The translations under genes were made by a program, and so were the position numbers. A stretch of DNA of 64,000 bases from CADEDH01 sp039201605 (GTDB taxonomy: Bacteria; Actinomycetota; Acidimicrobiia; Acidimicrobiales; SZUA-35), in the NCBI GenBank assembly GCA_039201605.1, contig JBCCRO010000003.1:62001-126000 (forward strand). The letters are read 5' to 3'. This document shows positions 1 through 11,450 of the stretch, in pieces (position 1 is the first letter of the stretch; each line of letters opens with the position of its first letter). The notes under the pieces are model-generated. The model saw nothing but the letters and a program-made list of their open reading frames with translations, was not told where the DNA came from and searched no databases.

Positions 1-254
1 ACGCCGTCTCCGGCGTCGCCGGCCAGGAACTCCGCCAGTTCCACCGGGTCGAGGACATCCCGCAACCGGTCGGCCGGCACCGACGACCAACCCATCGCCT
101 GGGCCAGCGTCACCGACGAACCGCCATCCTCCAAGCCGCCGGACGTCACCGACAACGCCTGGGTCACGGCCTCGTACACCTCGGCCGAGAGTCGGCTCGA
201 CAGGGCGAGGTCGCCGACCCCCGCGGTCGGTGACTGGCCGTCGAACCGGATCAT
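1..254 (-). CDS. Hypothetical protein, N-terminal part, cut by the window edge
   Basis: An open frame reads leftward from ATG at 254 to base 1 without a stop (about 84 residues, starting MIRFDGQSPTAGVGDLALS). It begins only five bases after the TGA of the exported protein gene at 260, so it is probably the fourth gene of the sigma-factor operon. The visible part is mildly acidic, lacks a signal peptide or membrane segment, and contains repeated Leu-Ala-Glu helical stretches such as LDPVELAEFLAGD. I do not recognise the family. The function is unknown. Confidence 0.55.
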   Translation of the reverse strand, partial: MIRFDGQSPTAGVGDLALSSRLSAEVYEAVTQALSVTSGGLEDGGSSVTLAQAMGWSSVPADRLRDVLDPVELAEFLAGDAGDG

Positions 255-259
255 CGGGC

Positions 260-2119
260 TCAGCCGGCGCCGTCGCAGACCGAGCCGGCGGGCGGGGCTC
301 CCGTACCGTTGGTGAACGGCGGAGCGCACGGCGCGATCCGGGTACCGGGCCCGCCCGGCGTCGACGGTGCGTTGTTGTCGATCACCTGGAGGGCCTCGAC
401 CATGGCGGCGATGTCCCGGGCGTAGCGGCAATCGGGGGTGGACGACGAGCACGTCGGCTTCTCGCGATTGTGCATGGAGATCCCCCAACGGTCCTCGACG
501 ACATCGGTCACCCGGCCCTGCGGGCCCCACTCGGTGGCGACCATGAACTTGTCCCAGCAGACGTCGTCGACCACATACCCGCCGTAGTCGCGCATGGCCT
601 GGGCCATCATCCGGCCCAGCTCGGTCTCGAGACCGGCCACGTCGAAGTCGGCGGGGAGGGCCAGCAGGGCCCCCATCCGGACCGACGGGTTGGTGCCGCC
701 GTAGTAGCAGGACTCGGTGGACGGCGCGTTGACGTAGGCGTCGGCCCGCAGCGCGGGCCAGCGGTAGCCACCCTGGCTCTTGCTCAGCCACTGGCTGGCC
801 TGGATCGTGAGCTTGAGGGCGTGGTCGATCCGACCCTGCTCCAGGTCGTACAGTCGGATGGTGCCGCCGAGGCTCGACATGCCCGAGCCGCCGTGGGCGC
901 CGGGGATACCGTCGCCGGCGTAGATGTCGTCGTCGGGATAGTCGTACTTGGTGACGATGGTGCCGTCGGTGCACACGTGGACCGGCTGCGACTGGCGGAT
1001 CGTACGCCCGTCGGGTTCGATCCAGGCCCCGGCGTGGTTGGGGGTGTTGTTGAGGTAATCGCCCTCGGTGGTGAAGCCCGGTGTGACCGGCAGCCGGTCG
1101 CCCCCGAACTGGTAGGTGCCGACGACCCGCCCGTCACAACGGGTCGTCGTCGACCCCCACCCGATCGACGTGCGGACGATCGGTGCGAGCGGCGCCGTCG
1201 GATCGAGGAAGAGGATGTCCTCGTCGACCCCGGGGCCCCACCCGGGGGGCTCGATCCCGGCCGGGAGGTATCGGGCGCCGGTCCCCAGGGGCAGGTTCCA
1301 CGGGCTGTCCCAGGCGAAGGGGTGGTCGATGGCGTTGCGGGTCGAGTTGCCCGAGGGCGCCGGGCTGGTTGCCCCGGGGCCGGGCGTCCCGACCGCGCTC
1401 GACGGGGCTTGCGGGGTCGGCAGATCGGCCGGGGTCGGGGCGCCCGTGGCCGGACCCTCGGCCCCGTACTCGCCGCCGGTGGCCGCCCCGGGATCGACGT
1501 CGGCGCTATCGGGGTCGGCACCGTCGGAGCTCGCCCCCGCCGAGGTGGCAGCCGGATCGGAGCCGTCGCCATCGCCGGTGTCGCTGTCGGTATCGGCGTC
1601 GGCGTCGGCGTCGGCGCCGGCCGACCCGCTCGGCGTGGGCGGGCCGACGCTACTCGCCGGCTGGGCGGGCTGGTCGGCCGATGGGGTGGCGACCGCGGCG
1701 CCCGGGTCGTCCGAGTCGGGGAAGGACACCACCATCCCGACGGCACCCTCGGCGTCACCGTCGAGCACGTAGGTGGTGATCTGCTGGTCGGAACAGGTCC
1801 ACCCGTCGATGCCGGAGTCGCAGTCGACCTGCCGCAGACCGGCGCAGACCTCGCCGAAGGCCTTCTGGGCATCCGACAGCCGGTCGGCGGTGGCCGAACA
1901 GCTTCCCTCCGCCGTCTCGGTCACCTTGGTGCGCCGACCGGCCTCGGCCGTCGCCCCGACACCGACCAGCGCGGCACAGGCCAACAGGCCGACGATGCCG
2001 AGGATCCGCCGCCTCGTGGGGGTGAGGAACGGCCGGCGGTGCTGGTCGGGGGTGGTGGACAGGCGAAGGCGCCGTCCGATCATGTCGTTGTCGCTCACCT
2101 GGGGGTTGTGTCCGGCCAC
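260..2119 (-). CDS. Exported SPWN-motif protein, paralogue of the downstream half of the neighbouring anti-sigma-like protein
   Basis: A protein of up to 619 residues with a basic N-terminus, a single hydrophobic segment at about residues 38-58 (signal anchor or signal peptide), a Ser/Thr/Asp/Pro-rich linker and a globular C-terminal region of about 350 residues starting FAWDSPWNLPLGTGA. The globular part shares many blocks with the next gene upstream: SPWNLP, GAHGGSGMSSLGGTIRL, GGYRWPALRADAY, VRMGALLALPADFDV and PGGPGTRIAPCAPPF. Paired cysteines and an exported location suggest disulfides. The start is uncertain: GTG at 2119 is 33 bases after the upstream stop, and GTG or ATG codons follow within 13 residues. 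The globular fold is not one I can name; a carbohydrate- or polymer-active domain is only a guess. Confidence 0.75.
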   Translation of the reverse strand: MAGHNPQVSDNDMIGRRLRLSTTPDQHRRPFLTPTRRRILGIVGLLACAALVGVGATAEAGRRTKVTETAEGSCSATADRLSDAQKAFGEVCAGLRQVDCDSGIDGWTCSDQQITTYVLDGDAEGAVGMVVSFPDSDDPGAAVATPSADQPAQPASSVGPPTPSGSAGADADADADTDSDTGDGDGSDPAATSAGASSDGADPDSADVDPGAATGGEYGAEGPATGAPTPADLPTPQAPSSAVGTPGPGATSPAPSGNSTRNAIDHPFAWDSPWNLPLGTGARYLPAGIEPPGWGPGVDEDILFLDPTAPLAPIVRTSIGWGSTTTRCDGRVVGTYQFGGDRLPVTPGFTTEGDYLNNTPNHAGAWIEPDGRTIRQSQPVHVCTDGTIVTKYDYPDDDIYAGDGIPGAHGGSGMSSLGGTIRLYDLEQGRIDHALKLTIQASQWLSKSQGGYRWPALRADAYVNAPSTESCYYGGTNPSVRMGALLALPADFDVAGLETELGRMMAQAMRDYGGYVVDDVCWDKFMVATEWGPQGRVTDVVEDRWGISMHNREKPTCSSSTPDCRYARDIAAMVEALQVIDNNAPSTPGGPGTRIAPCAPPFTNGTGAPPAGSVCDGAG

Positions 2120-2152
2120 CTGGCCGATCTCCCAACCCCGTCGGAGAATTTC

Positions 2153-3847
2153 TCAGCCGCAGACCGAACCGGCGGGCGGCCCGCCCGTCCCGTCGGCGAA
2201 CGACGGGGCGCACGGGGCGAGCCGGGCCCCGGGACCGCCCGGGGTGGCGGCGGTGTTGTTGTCGACCACGTGGAGGGCGGCCACGATCGCCGCCATGTCC
2301 TGGCTGTAGTCACAGTCGGGCGTGGTCGAGGTGCAGTTGGAGGGCTCCCCGGCGGCCAGGTCGATCTCGTAGCGATCGGCCACCTCGTCGACCACCCGTC
2401 CCTCCGGGCTCCACTCGGTGACCACGCCGACGGTGTCCCGGCAGGTGTCGCCCACCACGTAGCCCCCGTGCTCGACGAGGGCCCGGGCCAGGAGTCGGGC
2501 GAAGTCGGTGCGCAGCGCCTCGACGTCGAAATCGGGGCGGAGGGCGAGGAGGGCGCCCATGCGGACCTCCGGCCGATCGCCGCCGTAGCGACAGGTTTCC
2601 GAACCGTCGGTGGCGTAGGCGTCGGCCTTGGTCGCCGGCCACCGGTAGCCGCCCTCGGCCTGGCTCAGGAATCGGTCGGCGTTCACGGTGAGCTTGATGG
2701 CGTGGGGGATCCGGTCGGCGTCGAGGTCGGCCAGGCGCACGGTGCCGCCCAGGCTCGACAGGCCCGAGCCGCCGTGGGCGCCGACGATCCCGTCACCGGT
2801 GAGGAGGTCGTCGCTCGGGTAGTCGGTGCGGGAGACGACGGTGCCGTCGATGCACAGATGGAGAGGCTGGGTCTGGTAGACGGTCCGGCCGTCGGCGGCG
2901 AGGATGGCACCGGCGTGACCGGGGTACCGAGCCTGCTCACCGTCCTCGGTCACGAAGTCGAGGGGCAGGGGCAGCGCCTCGCCGCCGAACCGCTGGCTCG
3001 ACGGATCGACGGCCGAGCAGCGGGGCGGGCCACCGCCCCAGCCCGTCGTGGTGAGCACGATCTTGCGTTCCGGGGCGTCGGGGGCGAGGACGATGATGGC
3101 CTCCTCGGCCGTCGGCCCCGCCGCCGGTGCCTCGATGCCGGCGGCGACGTACTCGGCCCCGGCCCCGATCGGCAGGTTCCACGGACTGTCCCAGGCGAAG
3201 GGCTGGAGGCGAGGGTCGCGCACCGTTGGCGACGGCTGGACGTCGTCGGGAGCGGCGCCGTCGGCGGCACCCTCGGCCGGTTCGAGTTCCCCGTCGGGGT
3301 CGGGGGTCGAATCGGCGTCGGCGTCCGCCGCCTCGTCGGGAGCGGGGGTCGGATCGACGTCGGGGGCCTGGGCCGGATCGTCGGCCTCGACCGGTTCGGG
3401 CCGACCGTCGACGAGGGTGCCGTCGGCGGCAGGACCGACGTCAGCGGAGGACACCGAGGTCGGGGGTTCCGTGCGGTTGGCCCACGCCAGGCCCCCGGCC
3501 AGGATGGCGGCGGCCGCCGCCACCGACGCCAGTACCGGCAGGCGACGACGGGACCGCCCGGCCAGGGGCACCACGTCGGCCGGTGGCCGCCGGTCGTCGG
3601 CCGGCTCCGCCTCGTCGGGGAGGTCGAGGTCGGCCAGATCGGCGGCGAGATCGGCGGCCAGCGCCTCGGACAGCTCGTCGCCGAGACCACCGGGAAGGTC
3701 GCCGGCGAGATCATCGAAGCCGGTCGGAAGCGTGGCCTCCGCCCGGAGCCGGGAGGCGAAGGTCGGATCGGCCAGCGGGTCGAGGTCGGCCAGGCGGAGC
3801 GTCAGCTCCTCGTCGCGGCGGGGATCGGGGCTCCGGTCATCGGACAT
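2153..3847 (-). CDS. Putative anti-sigma factor with a large exported SPWN domain
   Basis: 564 residues. Residues 1-100 are hydrophilic and acidic (rich in LAADLADLD helices). Residues 103-123 form one transmembrane helix preceded by RSRRR, giving an N-in topology. A Pro/Asp-rich linker follows to about 213, then an exported domain from 214 to the end (FAWDSPWNLPIG onward) that matches the protein encoded at 260-2119. The start codon overlaps the last 11 bases of the ECF sigma factor gene, so the two are translationally coupled, the usual arrangement for a sigma factor and its membrane anti-sigma factor. No ZAS zinc motif (HxxxCxxC) is visible in the cytoplasmic part. The role as anti-sigma factor is therefore inferred from topology and coupling. 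Confidence 0.7.
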   Translation of the reverse strand: MSDDRSPDPRRDEELTLRLADLDPLADPTFASRLRAEATLPTGFDDLAGDLPGGLGDELSEALAADLAADLADLDLPDEAEPADDRRPPADVVPLAGRSRRRLPVLASVAAAAAILAGGLAWANRTEPPTSVSSADVGPAADGTLVDGRPEPVEADDPAQAPDVDPTPAPDEAADADADSTPDPDGELEPAEGAADGAAPDDVQPSPTVRDPRLQPFAWDSPWNLPIGAGAEYVAAGIEAPAAGPTAEEAIIVLAPDAPERKIVLTTTGWGGGPPRCSAVDPSSQRFGGEALPLPLDFVTEDGEQARYPGHAGAILAADGRTVYQTQPLHLCIDGTVVSRTDYPSDDLLTGDGIVGAHGGSGLSSLGGTVRLADLDADRIPHAIKLTVNADRFLSQAEGGYRWPATKADAYATDGSETCRYGGDRPEVRMGALLALRPDFDVEALRTDFARLLARALVEHGGYVVGDTCRDTVGVVTEWSPEGRVVDEVADRYEIDLAAGEPSNCTSTTPDCDYSQDMAAIVAALHVVDNNTAATPGGPGARLAPCAPSFADGTGGPPAGSVCG

Positions 3848-4412
3848 CGGCGATCACCCCCAGGCGCTCGGTGTCGGCATCGGAAACGGTGTCGGCCGAC
3901 GACGTGGCGTCGAGCACGGCGTGCAGCCGCTGCCGGGCCCGGTACAGACGTTTGTGCACGATCGGGGCGGGCAGGTCGAGCACCTCGGCCACTTCGGCCG
4001 GGCTCAGCTCCTCCCACGCCACGAGGAACAGCATCTCCCGGTCGGCGGCCGACAGACGGGCCAACGCCTCGGTCAGGGCGCCGGTCTCGGCCCGCCACGA
4101 GCCGGGGTCGGGCTCGGTGCGCAGCGAGGTGGCGATGGCGAACTCCACCCGATCGGCCAGACGGCCTCGGCGACGATCGCCACGGCGATGGTTGGCCGCC
4201 ACCCGGCGGGCCACGCCGTACAGCCAGGCGCGGGTCATCGGCTCGGTCGGCATCTCACCCCGACGACGCCAGGCGACGAGGAAGGTCTCGGAGACGATGT
4301 CGGCGGCGTCGTCACGAGCGCAGCGGCGGAGGACGTAGGCCGCGACGTGGCCGACATGTTCCTGATAGAGCGCAGCGAACGCTTCGCCTTCTTCCTTCGG
4401 CAAACGCGCCAC
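3837..4412 (-). CDS. ECF-family RNA polymerase sigma factor
   Basis: 191 residues with sigma-70 region 2 near the N-terminus (FAALYQEHVGHVAAYVLRR, then ADIVSETFLVAWRRR) and region 4 at about 110-165 (LSAADREMLFLVAWEELSPAEVAEVLDL is the start of the region-4 helix-turn-helix). The size and the absence of regions 1.1 and 3 fit the ECF group. It would direct RNA polymerase to a small regulon, often including its own operon. The GTG start at 4412 has GGAG directly before it, so the spacing is poor and the true start could differ slightly. A TAGTTT hexamer lies about 20 bases further upstream. It is the first gene of a unit with the anti-sigma-like protein and its paralogue. Confidence 0.88.
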   Translation of the reverse strand: MARLPKEEGEAFAALYQEHVGHVAAYVLRRCARDDAADIVSETFLVAWRRRGEMPTEPMTRAWLYGVARRVAANHRRGDRRRGRLADRVEFAIATSLRTEPDPGSWRAETGALTEALARLSAADREMLFLVAWEELSPAEVAEVLDLPAPIVHKRLYRARQRLHAVLDATSSADTVSDADTERLGVIADVR

Positions 4413-4471
4413 CTCCGCCGGCGCCCCGACCCGAAACTACCACCAGCCGGTCCGGTTCCGTCCAGGGGCCG

Positions 4472-5062
4472 CTAGCAGGAGCGCTCGATGGTGCGGGCCT
4501 CGATGTGCCCCAGATACTCGTGCGCCAGATTGCGGACGAGGGCGGCCGGGTTGGCCCGGGTCGAGGCGGCCACCACCACGATCTCACCGTCGAAACAGCG
4601 CCCGAGCCGTAGCCGGGCTCGGCTCACGTGGTAGCTCGTGGTCACCATCACCAGGCGGTCCCACCCCCGCTCGGCCGCCAATCGCCGGAAGAGTCGGGCC
4701 TCGCCCCCGGTGTCGGCGGTGTCGGGGGCGTCGCACACCACCTCGTAGGGCAGATCGGTGGCGGCGCACAGCTGGCGGGTCCGCCGGGAGCGGATCTCGG
4801 CCCCGTTCGGCAGCACGAGGGTGTCGGCCACCCCGGCGGCCATCAGCGCCTCGGCCGTCTCCACCCGCTCCCCTCGTCCGCCGACGAACACGACCACGGC
4901 ATCGGCCGGGCCGACCTCGTCGACCGGCGTGTCGTCGTAGTCGGCGATCCAGACGTAGGCCGAGAGGAGCACGATCGCACCGACCGACACGACGACGGCC
5001 AGGACGAGGAGTTGTCGACCCGACAGACCGATGGTGGCGGCGAGGTCGGCGGCGGAGATCAG
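4472..5062 (-). CDS. DUF218 (ElyC/SanA/YdcF-like) membrane protein
   Basis: About 196 residues: one membrane helix near the N-terminus (LLVLAVVVSVGAIVLLSAYV) followed by a DUF218 domain with the typical blocks ADAVVVFVGGRGERVETA, DTLVLPNGAE, DTADTGGEARLFRRL and WDRLVMVTTSYHVSRARL. Family members are linked to envelope or cell-wall metabolism, with unproven chemistry. There is no ATG or GTG before the membrane helix in this frame. The most upstream candidate is CTG at 5062, which overlaps the TGA of the GNAT gene; a GTG inside the helix would destroy it. The start is therefore uncertain although the gene itself is clear. Confidence 0.75.
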   Translation of the reverse strand: MISAADLAATIGLSGRQLLVLAVVVSVGAIVLLSAYVWIADYDDTPVDEVGPADAVVVFVGGRGERVETAEALMAAGVADTLVLPNGAEIRSRRTRQLCAATDLPYEVVCDAPDTADTGGEARLFRRLAAERGWDRLVMVTTSYHVSRARLRLGRCFDGEIVVVAASTRANPAALVRNLAHEYLGHIEARTIERSC

Positions 5063-5544
5063 AGGCGCTTCTCCATCATGCCCACCCGGTAGTCGGACGT
5101 GCCGTAGGGCTCGACCTGGGCCACCATGTCGAAGCCGAAGAGGTCGTGGAAGCGGAGGGAGCGAGGGTTGGGCGGCTCGGTGTTGACCTCGGCGCACAGC
5201 AGCGACCGGCCCGACTCGGTCACCCAGGCCTCGAAGGCCCGGTAGAGGGCGGGCCCCCACCCCGCCCCGCGCTGCTTCTCGTCGATGGCGATCCGATCGA
5301 TGTAGGCGAAGGACGGGTGCCGCTCGCCGAACCAGGTGTAGTTCGGGCTGCCGTAGGGCAGGCCCTCGGTGAGGCCGATCAGGAGGCCGACGATGGCGTC
5401 GTCGACCTCGACCACCTGGAGGTAGGGGGCCCACTCGACGAAGCCGGCGAGCTTGTCGGCGTCCATCTCCCCCACCTCGGGGACGTTGGCGGCGTTGAGG
5501 GTCAGCACCTGATCGGTGTCGGCGTCGGTGAAGGGTCGGATCAC
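5059..5544 (-). CDS. GNAT-family N-acetyltransferase
   Basis: 161 residues from a GTG start whose GTGA overlaps the stop of the exonuclease gene. The fold is recognisable from VIRPFTDADTDQVLTLN at the N-terminus, the beta-4 strand FAYIDRIAID and the acetyl-CoA pyrophosphate loop EKQRGAGWGPALYRAFE, followed by a C-terminal RSLRFHDLFGFDMVAQ block. It should transfer an acetyl group from acetyl-CoA to an amine. The substrate cannot be read from the sequence. It is translationally coupled to both neighbours, which does not itself reveal a shared pathway. Confidence 0.85.
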   Translation of the reverse strand: MIRPFTDADTDQVLTLNAANVPEVGEMDADKLAGFVEWAPYLQVVEVDDAIVGLLIGLTEGLPYGSPNYTWFGERHPSFAYIDRIAIDEKQRGAGWGPALYRAFEAWVTESGRSLLCAEVNTEPPNPRSLRFHDLFGFDMVAQVEPYGTSDYRVGMMEKRL

Positions 5545-6419
5545 GATCGGGCCTCCGCCAGCTTGTCCGCTCGGGTACGTAGATCGGGGGCGTCCAGCAG
5601 GTGGACGACGGCGTCGAGGTCGTCGGTGGGGGCCGACCACACCAGCTCGTCGACCGAGGTGATCGTCGGGGCGTCGACCTCGAGCACGGCCAGCCGCCGG
5701 AAGAGGAGGGCGTCCTCCAGGTGGTCGGCCAGGGTCTTGGCCAGCTTGGCCCCGCCCCGGACGGTGATGTCCCACTGACCGGCGGCCAGGGGGATCTGCT
5801 CGATGTGGCCGTAGCGGGCCAGCACGGTGGCGGTCGACTTCGCCCCCCATCCCGGCAACCCGGGGAACCCGTCGGCCGAATCGCCGACCAGGCCCAGATA
5901 GTCGGGTATCGACTCCGGTGGCACCCCGAATTTCTCCACCACGTCGGCGACGTCGAACATCTTGTTGTTGCGTCGGTCGAACTGCAACACCCGACCGGCC
6001 CGCACGCACTGGGCCAGGTCCTTGTCGGGGGTGCACAGCAGCACCTTGTCCACCCGCTCGTCGGCCGAGGCCACCGCCGCGATCGAGGCCATGCCGTCGT
6101 CGGCCTCGTAGGTGACCATCGGGAAGGTGGCCACACCGATGGCCTGTAGGCCCCGCTCCAGCGGACCGAACTGGCCGAAGATCAGCGGGTCGAGGCCCTC
6201 ACCCGACTTGTAGCCGTCGTACAGCTCGTTGCGGAACGACTCGATGACGTGGTCGGTGGCCACACCGAGGTGGGTGGCGCCCTCCTCCAGCATGGTGAGC
6301 ATGCCCCGCACCACCGCTCGGGCTCCGCCGACCTCCAGGCCGTCGCCGTTGAGGTGGGAGGGGCGGGCGAAGAACTGCCGGAACAGCTCGTAGGTTCCGT
6401 CGACCACATGTACGAACAC
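5541..6419 (-). CDS. 5'-3' exonuclease (FEN/PIN-like, PolA N-domain family)
   Basis: 292 residues from ATG at 6419. The N-terminus MFVHVVDGTYELFRQFFARP is the first metal-binding segment. VLLCTPDKDLAQCVRAG carries the central acidic pair and DYLGLVGDSADGFPGLPGWGAKSTA is the start of the helix-hairpin-helix clamp typical of the 5' nuclease domain of DNA polymerase I. The protein is stand-alone, with no polymerase domain, and would remove flaps or RNA primers during replication and repair. It starts the GTGA-coupled exonuclease-GNAT-DUF218 series. Confidence 0.9.
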   Translation of the reverse strand: MFVHVVDGTYELFRQFFARPSHLNGDGLEVGGARAVVRGMLTMLEEGATHLGVATDHVIESFRNELYDGYKSGEGLDPLIFGQFGPLERGLQAIGVATFPMVTYEADDGMASIAAVASADERVDKVLLCTPDKDLAQCVRAGRVLQFDRRNNKMFDVADVVEKFGVPPESIPDYLGLVGDSADGFPGLPGWGAKSTATVLARYGHIEQIPLAAGQWDITVRGGAKLAKTLADHLEDALLFRRLAVLEVDAPTITSVDELVWSAPTDDLDAVVHLLDAPDLRTRADKLAEARS

Positions 6420-6513
6420 GCCCCCATCTTGCCGGATAGGACCGAGGGCCGGGCGCCGGACCGTGGTCGACGGGTCGACAGCGGCACCCCGCCCCTCGAC
6501 GTTCTACAAATGG

Positions 6514-6541
6514 TTGACGAATAGGCAATAGATAGTAGATG
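6514..6541 (+). promoter_or_regulatory. Predicted promoter of the box operon
   Basis: In an unusually AT-rich stretch, TTGACG (6514-6519) and TAGATG (6536-6541) are separated by 16 bases. The GTG of boxC starts eight bases after the -10 hexamer and no Shine-Dalgarno sequence is present, so the mRNA may be leaderless. A PaaX-type regulator encoded at the other end of the operon is the obvious candidate to act here, but I cannot identify its operator. Confidence 0.6.
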
Positions 6542-6549
6542 ATTAAGCT

Positions 6550-8283
<1,734 letters not shown>

Positions 8284-8285
8284 GT

Positions 8286-8332
8286 GTTTCGGCCTCCGGC
8301 CGGGACCTGGCGCCTCGGGCGTCGCCCGAAAC
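8286..8332 (+). other. Intercistronic hairpin between boxC and boxB
   Basis: GTTTCGG (8286-8292) pairs with CCGAAAC (8326-8332), enclosing smaller hairpins such as CGCC-TCG-GGCG (8311-8321). It begins two bases after the boxC stop and ends 35 bases before the boxB ATG. It may stabilise or attenuate the transcript; that role is inferred. Confidence 0.45.
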
Positions 8333-8367
8333 GTCCGCCCATCGAAAGCGAGTAGAGGACACCCCTG

Positions 8368-9786
<1,419 letters not shown>

Positions 9787-9794
9787 GATACATA

Positions 9795-9815
9795 CCCGGC
9801 GCCCCTGGCGCCGGG
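9795..9815 (+). other. Strong intercistronic hairpin between boxB and the CoA ligase gene
   Basis: CCCGGCGCC (9795-9803), loop CCT, GGCGCCGGG (9807-9815): a perfect 9-bp GC stem eight bases after the boxB stop. There is no T-run. It could be a processing or stabilising element, or partial terminator, lowering ligase expression relative to boxCB. Confidence 0.6.
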
Positions 9816-9833
9816 ACGACAAGGGGGAAAACC

Positions 9834-11396
9834 GTGGCGGAGCCACACAACGCGGAGCCGCACAACGCGGCCGCATGGCTCGTCGACCGGCACGTAGCGG
9901 CCGGCGACGGCGACCGGGTGGCCATCCGCTGCCAGGGCCGGGACACCACCTACGCCCGGCTGCAGGCCGAGCTCCACCGGGCCCAGTGCGCCCTCGCCGA
10001 CCTCGGCATCGACGCCGGCCAGCGGGTGGTCCTGATCCTGAGCGACGACGAGGCCTTCCCCGCCTGGTTCCTCGGGGCCATGCGGTCCGGGGTGGTCCCG
10101 ATCCCGCTGTCGACGATGCTGACCGGCCCGGAGCTGGGGCCCATCGTGGCCGACGCCGGGGCCGTCGCCGTCGTCATGTCCGACACCTACCTCGGTGCGC
10201 TCGGCGACATCGCCGCCGCCGCGCCGACGGTCAAGACCGTGGTCGTGGCCGGGGAGCAACCCACCGAAGCGGCCGACCCCCCCGGGGTGTCGGTGACGAC
10301 CTGGGCCTCGCACACCCGGGCCGACGAGCAGCCGGTGGCCGACACCACGGTCGACTCGGCCGCCTTCTGGCTCTACAGCAGCGGCACCACCGGGCGCCCC
10401 AAGGGTGTGATGCACATCCACGGCAGCGTGCGGGCCACGGCCGAGACCTACGCCCGGGACGTGCTGCGGGTGGGCCCGGACGACCGCTTCCTGTCGGTGG
10501 CCAAGCTGTTCTTCGCCTACGGGTTGGGCAACTCGCTCACCTTCCCCCTGTCGGTCGGGGCCACCGCCATCCTCCACCCCGATCCACCGTCGCCTGCCGC
10601 CTTCCAAAAGCTGATCGAGGACGAGGCGCCGACGCTGTTCTTCGCCAGCCCGGGCTTCTGCGCCGCCATGCTCGACGCCGAGGTGCCCGGCGAGTCGCTC
10701 GCCTCGATCCGTGCCACCGTCACCGCCGGTGAGTCGCTCCCGGCCGACATCCAGAAGCGGTTCGCCAAGCTGGTCGGCGGCCCGGTGCTCGACGGCATCG
10801 GCTCCACCGAGCTGCTCCACATCTTCATCTCCAACACGATCGAGTCGCAGTCTCCGGGCAGCAGCGGCACCATCGTCCCCGGCTACGTGGCCGAGCTGCG
10901 CGACGACTCGGGGGCGGTGGTGACCGAGCCCGACACCCCGGGCTTCCTCCACGTGCAGGGCCCGTCGGCCGCCGTGGGCTACCACGAGCGCCCGGACGCC
11001 ACCGCCGCCGCCTTCGTCGACGGCTGGGTCCGAACCGGCGACGTCTACACCCGGGCCGCCGACGACACCTGGACCTTCCTCGGCCGCAACAACGACATGA
11101 TCAAGGCCGGGGGGATCTGGGTGTCACCGGCCGAGGTGGAGAGCACGCTGATCGAGCACCCCGATGTGCTGGAGGTGGCCGTCGTCGGCGACCGCAGCGC
11201 CGAGGGCCTCGAGGAGGTGGTGGCCTTCGTGGTGGCGGCGGCCGGCGCCGAGCCCGACGCGGCCGAGCTGGAGGACTACTGCCGATCGAAGATGGCGTCG
11301 TTCAAACGACCCCGCCGCATTCTGATCGTGCCCTCACTCCCCCGCACCGCCACCGGCAAGATCCAACGCTTCGCCCTGCGCGACCAGCTGGCCTGA
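9834..11396 (+). CDS. Benzoate-CoA ligase
   Basis: 520 residues from GTG at 9834, with AAGGGGG at 9821-9827 as ribosome binding site. It is a class I adenylate-forming enzyme: FWLYSSGTTGRPKGVMHIHG is the AMP/P-loop motif, GIGSTELLHIFISN the A5 region, YHERPDATAAAFVDGWVRTGD the start of the hinge region and RTATGKIQRFALR the C-terminal catalytic lysine motif. The STELLHIFISN version is typical of benzoate/4-hydroxybenzoate-CoA ligases, and linkage to boxC and boxB supports benzoate as substrate. It produces benzoyl-CoA, the entry compound for BoxB. Longer in-frame upstream extension lacks a ribosome binding site. Confidence 0.9.
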   Translation: MAEPHNAEPHNAAAWLVDRHVAAGDGDRVAIRCQGRDTTYARLQAELHRAQCALADLGIDAGQRVVLILSDDEAFPAWFLGAMRSGVVPIPLSTMLTGPELGPIVADAGAVAVVMSDTYLGALGDIAAAAPTVKTVVVAGEQPTEAADPPGVSVTTWASHTRADEQPVADTTVDSAAFWLYSSGTTGRPKGVMHIHGSVRATAETYARDVLRVGPDDRFLSVAKLFFAYGLGNSLTFPLSVGATAILHPDPPSPAAFQKLIEDEAPTLFFASPGFCAAMLDAEVPGESLASIRATVTAGESLPADIQKRFAKLVGGPVLDGIGSTELLHIFISNTIESQSPGSSGTIVPGYVAELRDDSGAVVTEPDTPGFLHVQGPSAAVGYHERPDATAAAFVDGWVRTGDVYTRAADDTWTFLGRNNDMIKAGGIWVSPAEVESTLIEHPDVLEVAVVGDRSAEGLEEVVAFVVAAAGAEPDAAELEDYCRSKMASFKRPRRILIVPSLPRTATGKIQRFALRDQLA

Positions 11397-11399
11397 GCC

Positions 11400-11421
11400 C
11401 ACCGATCGGCCGCCATCGGTG
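11400..11421. terminator. Hairpin between convergent box operon and PaaX-type regulator gene
   Basis: CACCGAT (11400-11406) and ATCGGTG (11415-11421) form a 7-bp stem four bases after the ligase stop. It lies between convergent genes and could serve both strands. No T-run is present, so it is a tentative call. Confidence 0.4.
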
Positions 11422-11450
11422 CGACGATTCCGGCGGCATCGAGCAGGGAT

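Noticed and set aside
230..4612. A 1460-codon open frame on the plus strand
   Set aside because: It lies antisense to the sigma, anti-sigma-like and paralogue genes, is Gly/Arg/His-rich without motifs, and arises from strong third-position GC bias.
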